Assembly (NCBI GenBank): GCA_947629425.1
Contig: CANRDR010000053.1
Span: 1 to 9,931, forward strand
Length of the DNA: 9,931 nt
From: an uncultured Bacilli bacterium
GTDB taxonomy: Bacteria; Bacillota_I; Bacilli_A; RF39; UBA660
Reading direction: 5' to 3'
The stretch's first letter is position 1. Every line of letters starts with the position of its first letter. A program made the translations under genes and the position numbers. The notes under the pieces were generated by a model. It saw only the letters and a list, made by a program, of their open reading frames with translations. It had not been told where the DNA came from and did no database searches. Shown here in pieces: positions 7,101-9,931 of this stretch.

Positions 7101-8042
7101 ATGACTATAGTTTTTAAAGTAAGTGATAATTTAAAACAAGATATAATTGACTTTTATAGTGATAGAATACAATCTAAACCACCTTATACTATATTTCAAG
7201 TAAAAGATTATGATTGTGTTACTACATTTTATGAATCAGGTAAAATTATGTTTCAAGGAATTGGAGCCGATATAGAAGCATCATTTTGGATAGAACAAGA
7301 ACGTATTAAAAATAATAGAGATATTAATAGTGAAATAAATAAAGATAAATCTAAAAAAGAAGAAAAAAAAGAAGCATTAATTGATGATAGATTTAAAAAT
7401 ATTTCTACAATTGGTTCTGATGAAGTTGGTACAGGAGATTATTTTGGTCCTATTGTAGTTACTGCATCATTTGTTGATATAAAAAATAAAGATGATTTAA
7501 TTGATTTAGGTATAAAAGATTCTAAGAAATTAACAGATCAAAAAATATTAAGTATTGCACCTATATTAATTAAAAAAATACCACATACTACATTTATTTT
7601 AGAACCTTTAGAATATAATGAAAAAGGTATTACTAATATGAATAAAATAAAGGCAATATTACATAATAAAGTATTATATTCTTTAGTTAATAAAGATAAT
7701 TATAATTATTCTAAAATAGTAATGGATCAATTTGTTTATCCTAAAAAATATTTTGAACATATTAACAATATACCTAATAAAATAACTAATATAACTTTTA
7801 CTACACATGCAGAAGATAAATGTTTATCAGTTGCAGTATCTAGTATTATATCAAGATATGTATTTTTAAATTATATGGATAAATTAAGTAAAGAATTAGG
7901 TTTTAATTTATTAAAGGGTGCAAGCGTTGAAGTTGATAAACAAGCAGTAGATATTGTTAATAAATATGGTTTTGATAAATTAAAATCTATTGCTAAATTA
8001 AATTTTAAAAATACTGATAAAATAAAAGATTTATTAAAATAG
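7101..8042 (+). CDS. rnhC: Ribonuclease HIII
   Basis: RNase HIII cleaves the RNA strand of RNA-DNA hybrids (primers, R-loops) in the cytoplasm and stands in for or complements RNase HII in low-GC Gram-positives. 313 residues: an N-terminal TBP-like substrate-binding domain (about 1-65, with FESGK/QG-type features at YESGKIMFQGIGA), a Lys/Glu-rich linker (about 75-97) and the catalytic domain. Catalytic residues visible are D107-E108 in GSDEVGTGDYFGP, DSKKL (140-144), D209 in MDQFVYP, and the acidic pair in HAEDK (236-240) followed by SVAVSSIISRY. Length is typical. The ATG follows AGGTGA at six bases. It is monocistronic, divergent from cvpA, and ends in a strong terminator whose 5' arm overlaps the stop codon. 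Confidence 0.96.
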   Translation: MTIVFKVSDNLKQDIIDFYSDRIQSKPPYTIFQVKDYDCVTTFYESGKIMFQGIGADIEASFWIEQERIKNNRDINSEINKDKSKKEEKKEALIDDRFKNISTIGSDEVGTGDYFGPIVVTASFVDIKNKDDLIDLGIKDSKKLTDQKILSIAPILIKKIPHTTFILEPLEYNEKGITNMNKIKAILHNKVLYSLVNKDNYNYSKIVMDQFVYPKKYFEHINNIPNKITNITFTTHAEDKCLSVAVSSIISRYVFLNYMDKLSKELGFNLLKGASVEVDKQAVDIVNKYGFDKLKSIAKLNFKNTDKIKDLLK

Positions 8043-8069
8043 TAAAAATATATAAATTTACTATTTTTT
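8037..8069. terminator. Bidirectional terminator between rnhC and the surface-protein gene
   Basis: Perfect 10-bp stem AAATAGTAAA (8037-8046) / TTTACTATTT (8057-8066) with a ten-base loop. It is followed by a T-run on the plus strand and by TTTTAAT on the minus strand (8040-8034). It serves rnhC, whose stop lies inside the stem, and probably the convergent surface-protein gene ending at 8077. Confidence 0.8.
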
Positions 8070-8076
8070 ATTATTT

Positions 8077-9549
8077 TTAAACAGTGTATGGATTTGATTT
8101 TGTACCATTACCATTTAGTAATTTTGTGTTAAATTTTAATACTATAGATGGTATTAAATGATTTAATTGATATAAAGTGCCATCACCCCATATTTCTATT
8201 AAAGAAGCGATATGTAAATTATACTCTGTTAATAAATCTTTACCATGTAAAGTTAGCAATAAAGATAAAGAGTTTTCTTTACTATATGGGAGATATGACA
8301 TACTATTTGCAGATGCACTTAACCCAGCAAAAAGCACCTCATCTAACGTTAATAGTGCTACATAATCTTTTATTTTTTTATCATTTTCATTATTACATAA
8401 TAATGATGCAGATTTATCTTTTAACCATCTTTTTACTTCAGTGGAATCTCTTCTAATACTTAAATCATTTGTTAAATTTCCTTCACTATCATACCAATCT
8501 TTATTATTTCCTAAACACCAATCATCTTCTTTCAATTTCGAATTATCAACATTTTTTATCCAATTATCTAATAATAATTTAGCAGTACCTAGTTCATACG
8601 CTGCTATATAAGGATTATCACTTGTACCACTTCCCGTATATCCATAATTTCCTTGTCCAATGCTCGCATTAACTCCCCCTGTTGCTGTTTCACAAGTTTG
8701 AGTTTGGTCTTCTAGTATTAACTTGATTGAACCATCGCCTTCTATTCTAACTATTCTAAAGCACATATCATTAAAGTTTAAATAATTGTCTTGTACATTT
8801 CCTCTAAAATAATATGAATTACCGTAATCATCTGCTGTTATTGATAATGTTCTTTCTTCTTCACCACTTATTTCTTGTGCAGGTTTAGTTAATGGTTCTT
8901 CACTATATATTGTACTTATTGTATTTGGTAATGCTTTCATTGCATTCTTTATTATATTATATGCCAATGTACTTTCTTCATATGGTATTTCATCTTCTTC
9001 ATTTATTATTTGTTCTCCTGTTACATTTATATTTATACTTATTTGTTTGTCCATCCAATTATTTTCATCATCTTCTGTAAATACCCATTTCCAATATAGT
9101 TTTACGTCTTTTTCTTCTTTATAATTTATTATTTCTACTATACTTTCATTTATTTCTACTCTATGTTCTGCATCTTTATATATTTTTAAATTATCTGGTG
9201 TACTTTCTCTATTTATTTTTATTACATTTCTTATATTTACTTCACTTGCACTTGCATCTAAATTTAGTGTTATCACTCCACTACTTCCTGGTATTACTTT
9301 TGTATAGTTATCATCTAATGTACTTTCTAAATCTATACTTACTTCTTCATTTATTTTTCCATTTACTAAAAATGAAAATTTTGCTATATCTAAATCAACA
9401 CTTGAATTTGCATTACTTTGAAAGAATGCTCTTGTAAATGGTAATGATGTTATTGTTAATAATGCTAAATCTAATACTATAAATAACATTAATACTATTA
9501 CTATTCTTTTTTTCTTTTTACTTAACTTACTAAATACTTTTCTATTCAT
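8077..9549 (-). CDS. Membrane-anchored surface protein, camelysin/TasA-like N-terminal region plus DUF6273-like C-terminal domain
   Basis: 490 residues. Lys-rich residues 1-14 and a hydrophobic helix (about 15-37) form a signal anchor; the rest is predicted extracellular. TRAFFQSNANSSVDLDIAKFSF (from residue 39) and the following beta-rich segment to about 180 resemble TasA/camelysin-type SipW-dependent proteins. An acidic linker (about 181-195) follows. The C-terminal domain starts near NSYYFRGNVQDNYLNF (244-259), with FRIVRIEGDGSIKLIL (264-279), and ends in GNGTKSNPYTV; a similar GSGTSDNPY occurs at 306-314. This resembles the DUF6273-like modules of gut Firmicutes surface proteins. Four extracellular cysteines (263, 286, 345, 385) could form two disulfides. 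No LPXTG motif is present. The start ATG has a modest AAAGAGA site. Upstream are a G8-spaced promoter and a repeated RNA element, suggesting variable expression. Function unknown; adhesion or matrix roles are inference. Confidence 0.8.
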   Translation of the reverse strand: MNRKVFSKLSKKKKRIVIVLMLFIVLDLALLTITSLPFTRAFFQSNANSSVDLDIAKFSFLVNGKINEEVSIDLESTLDDNYTKVIPGSSGVITLNLDASASEVNIRNVIKINRESTPDNLKIYKDAEHRVEINESIVEIINYKEEKDVKLYWKWVFTEDDENNWMDKQISININVTGEQIINEEDEIPYEESTLAYNIIKNAMKALPNTISTIYSEEPLTKPAQEISGEEERTLSITADDYGNSYYFRGNVQDNYLNFNDMCFRIVRIEGDGSIKLILEDQTQTCETATGGVNASIGQGNYGYTGSGTSDNPYIAAYELGTAKLLLDNWIKNVDNSKLKEDDWCLGNNKDWYDSEGNLTNDLSIRRDSTEVKRWLKDKSASLLCNNENDKKIKDYVALLTLDEVLFAGLSASANSMSYLPYSKENSLSLLLTLHGKDLLTEYNLHIASLIEIWGDGTLYQLNHLIPSIVLKFNTKLLNGNGTKSNPYTV

Positions 9550-9574
9550 ATAAATCTCTTTTCTATATAAAAAA

Positions 9575-9604
9575 ATTATATAAGTATAACCCCCCCCATA
9601 CCAA
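9575..9604 (-). promoter_or_regulatory. Promoter-like site with a G8 tract in the -35/-10 spacer
   Basis: Minus strand -35 TTGGTA (9604-9599), spacer of 18 bases containing G8 (9597-9590), perfect -10 TATAAT (9580-9575). Predicted start is near 9568, about 19 bases before the surface-protein ATG. Loss of one G would give the optimal 17-bp spacer. Homopolymers placed here control phase-variable genes in other bacteria, such as Neisseria porA. A run of eight G is exceptional in sequence this AT-rich. The promoter call is inferred from sequence only. Confidence 0.55.
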
Positions 9605-9606
9605 AC

Positions 9607-9688
9607 AAATGTTTCTGTGAGAGAGATTGGTTATATAATTCAATCCTTCGTATATAATTTTTAATTTCCTGAGTACTTTCTTACTCTA
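9607..9688 (-). ncRNA. Repeated structured RNA/leader element, copy 2, upstream of the surface-protein gene
   Basis: Second copy of the element seen at 1-78. The predicted transcript starts near 9688 and opens with hairpin GAGTA (9686-9682), loop AGAAAG, TACTC (9675-9671). Interleaved complementary segments 9657-9651/9637-9631 and 9645-9641/9629-9625 follow. Its 3' end abuts the G8 promoter-like site, and the surface-protein ATG lies 58 bases beyond 9607. There is no U-run directly after the structures, so the transcript may continue as a 5' leader into the surface gene. If it does, the G8 tract lies in its untranslated region. It could equally be an independent small RNA. Confidence 0.5.
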
Positions 9689-9693
9689 TTTAA

Positions 9694-9722
9694 ATCATAC
9701 TACAAATATTTATTTCTTTCAA
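9694..9722 (-). promoter_or_regulatory. Promoter of RNA element copy 2
   Basis: Minus strand -35 TTGAAA (9722-9717), 17-bp spacer, -10 TATGAT (9699-9694). Spacing and position relative to the hairpin match the promoter of copy 1 although the spacer sequences differ, which suggests conservation of function. A 9-bp inverted repeat (9711-9719/9732-9740) overlaps the -35. Confidence 0.6.
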
Positions 9723-9742
9723 GTATCAAAAAAAGAAATATT

Positions 9743-9931
9743 TTATTTTATTTTTTCTATTTCTTTTATTGTTAATCCTGTTACTTTACTAACATTTATA
9801 GGAATTCTTTCTTTTATCATATTTAACACTACTGATAAAGTTTTATCTTTAACGCCACTAGTAAATCCATCTTGTTTTCCTTTATCAAATCCATCATCAA
9901 ATGCTCTTAATCTTATACTTTCTCTTATAGT
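9743..9931 (-). CDS. C-terminal end of an Rpn-family (PD-(D/E)XK) transposase-like nuclease, cut by window edge
   Basis: The last 62 codons of a gene entering from the right, ending in TAA at 9743-9745. The visible part has glycines every four residues (DDGFDKGKQDGFTSGVKD), then a helix and a C-terminal VSKVTGLTIKEIEKIK. This tail, a Gly-x3 repeat followed by a short 'TGL..EEI' helix-turn, is typical of Rpn / PDDEXK_2 recombination-promoting nucleases annotated as putative transposases, which are multi-copy in gut Firmicutes. The catalytic domain is outside the window, so activity cannot be judged. It ends about 20 bases before the -35 of the RNA-element promoter on the same strand. No strong terminator separates them. 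Confidence 0.7.
   Translation of the reverse strand, partial: TIRESIRLRAFDDGFDKGKQDGFTSGVKDKTLSVVLNMIKERIPINVSKVTGLTIKEIEKIK

Noticed and set aside
8148..9437. Several plus-strand open frames of 60-100 codons opposite the surface-protein gene, and one opposite priA
   Set aside because: They are composition shadows of the minus-strand genes: Leu/His/Tyr-rich translations, no ribosome binding sites, no family resemblance.
9607..9688. Known riboswitch classes (c-di-GMP, purine, preQ1, fluoride, TPP, SAM) for the repeated RNA
   Set aside because: None of their conserved core sequences is recognisable in the element.
9711..9740. 9-bp inverted repeat between the Rpn stop and the RNA-element promoter as an Rpn terminator
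   Set aside because: The stem is nearly all A/T with only one G-C pair, no U-run follows on the minus strand, and it overlaps the promoter -35. A terminator call is not supported.

Overview
The window is very AT-rich (roughly a fifth to a quarter G+C by eye) and encodes a compact set of Firmicutes-type genes with strong AGGAGG-like ribosome binding sites. Tryptophan is encoded by TGG throughout and TGA is used as a stop, so the genetic code is the standard bacterial one, not the Mycoplasma/Spiroplasma code. A D-Ala-D-Ala carboxypeptidase implies peptidoglycan. RNase HIII, CvpA and the overall style suggest a low-GC Bacilli/Mycoplasmatota-related lineage, perhaps an uncultured gut group such as RF39; that placement is inference.

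Layout, left to right. Positions 1-113 carry a repeated promoter-plus-RNA element pointing left, out of the window. Positions 178-287 hold three tandem 40-bp palindromic repeats. A leftward gene group follows: a small unknown protein (5498-5713), a large GT-C-like membrane protein (3716-5494), priA (1509-3674) and a D,D-carboxypeptidase (304-1500). A tRNA-Arg(UCU) with its own promoter and terminator (5785-5861) separates this group from the leftward cvpA-thioredoxin pair (6006-7015). rnhC (7101-8042) is divergent from cvpA. Past a bidirectional terminator lies a convergent 490-residue membrane-anchored surface protein (8077-9549). Upstream of it are a G8 tract inside a promoter-like spacer and a second copy of the promoter-plus-RNA element. 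The C-terminal end of an Rpn-family transposase-like nuclease runs off the right edge.

Housekeeping core: PriA (replication restart), RNase HIII (RNA-DNA hybrid removal), thioredoxin and the carboxypeptidase cover replication, redox and wall maturation. The divergent rnhC / cvpA-trx arrangement looks like a shortened version of the Bacillus rnhC-zapA-cvpA-polX-mutS2-...-trxA neighbourhood.

Most interesting part: the surface-protein control region at about 9550-9722. It combines (i) a TTGAAA-17-TATGAT promoter, (ii) an approximately 80-nt structured RNA, nearly identical to a second copy at the left edge that has its own 17-bp-spaced promoter, and (iii) a G8 homopolymer lying exactly between a TTGGTA -35 and a perfect TATAAT -10, giving an 18-bp spacer. 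This is the architecture expected of a phase-variable promoter for a multi-copy surface-protein family. It is a hypothesis from sequence and needs read-level and comparative tests.
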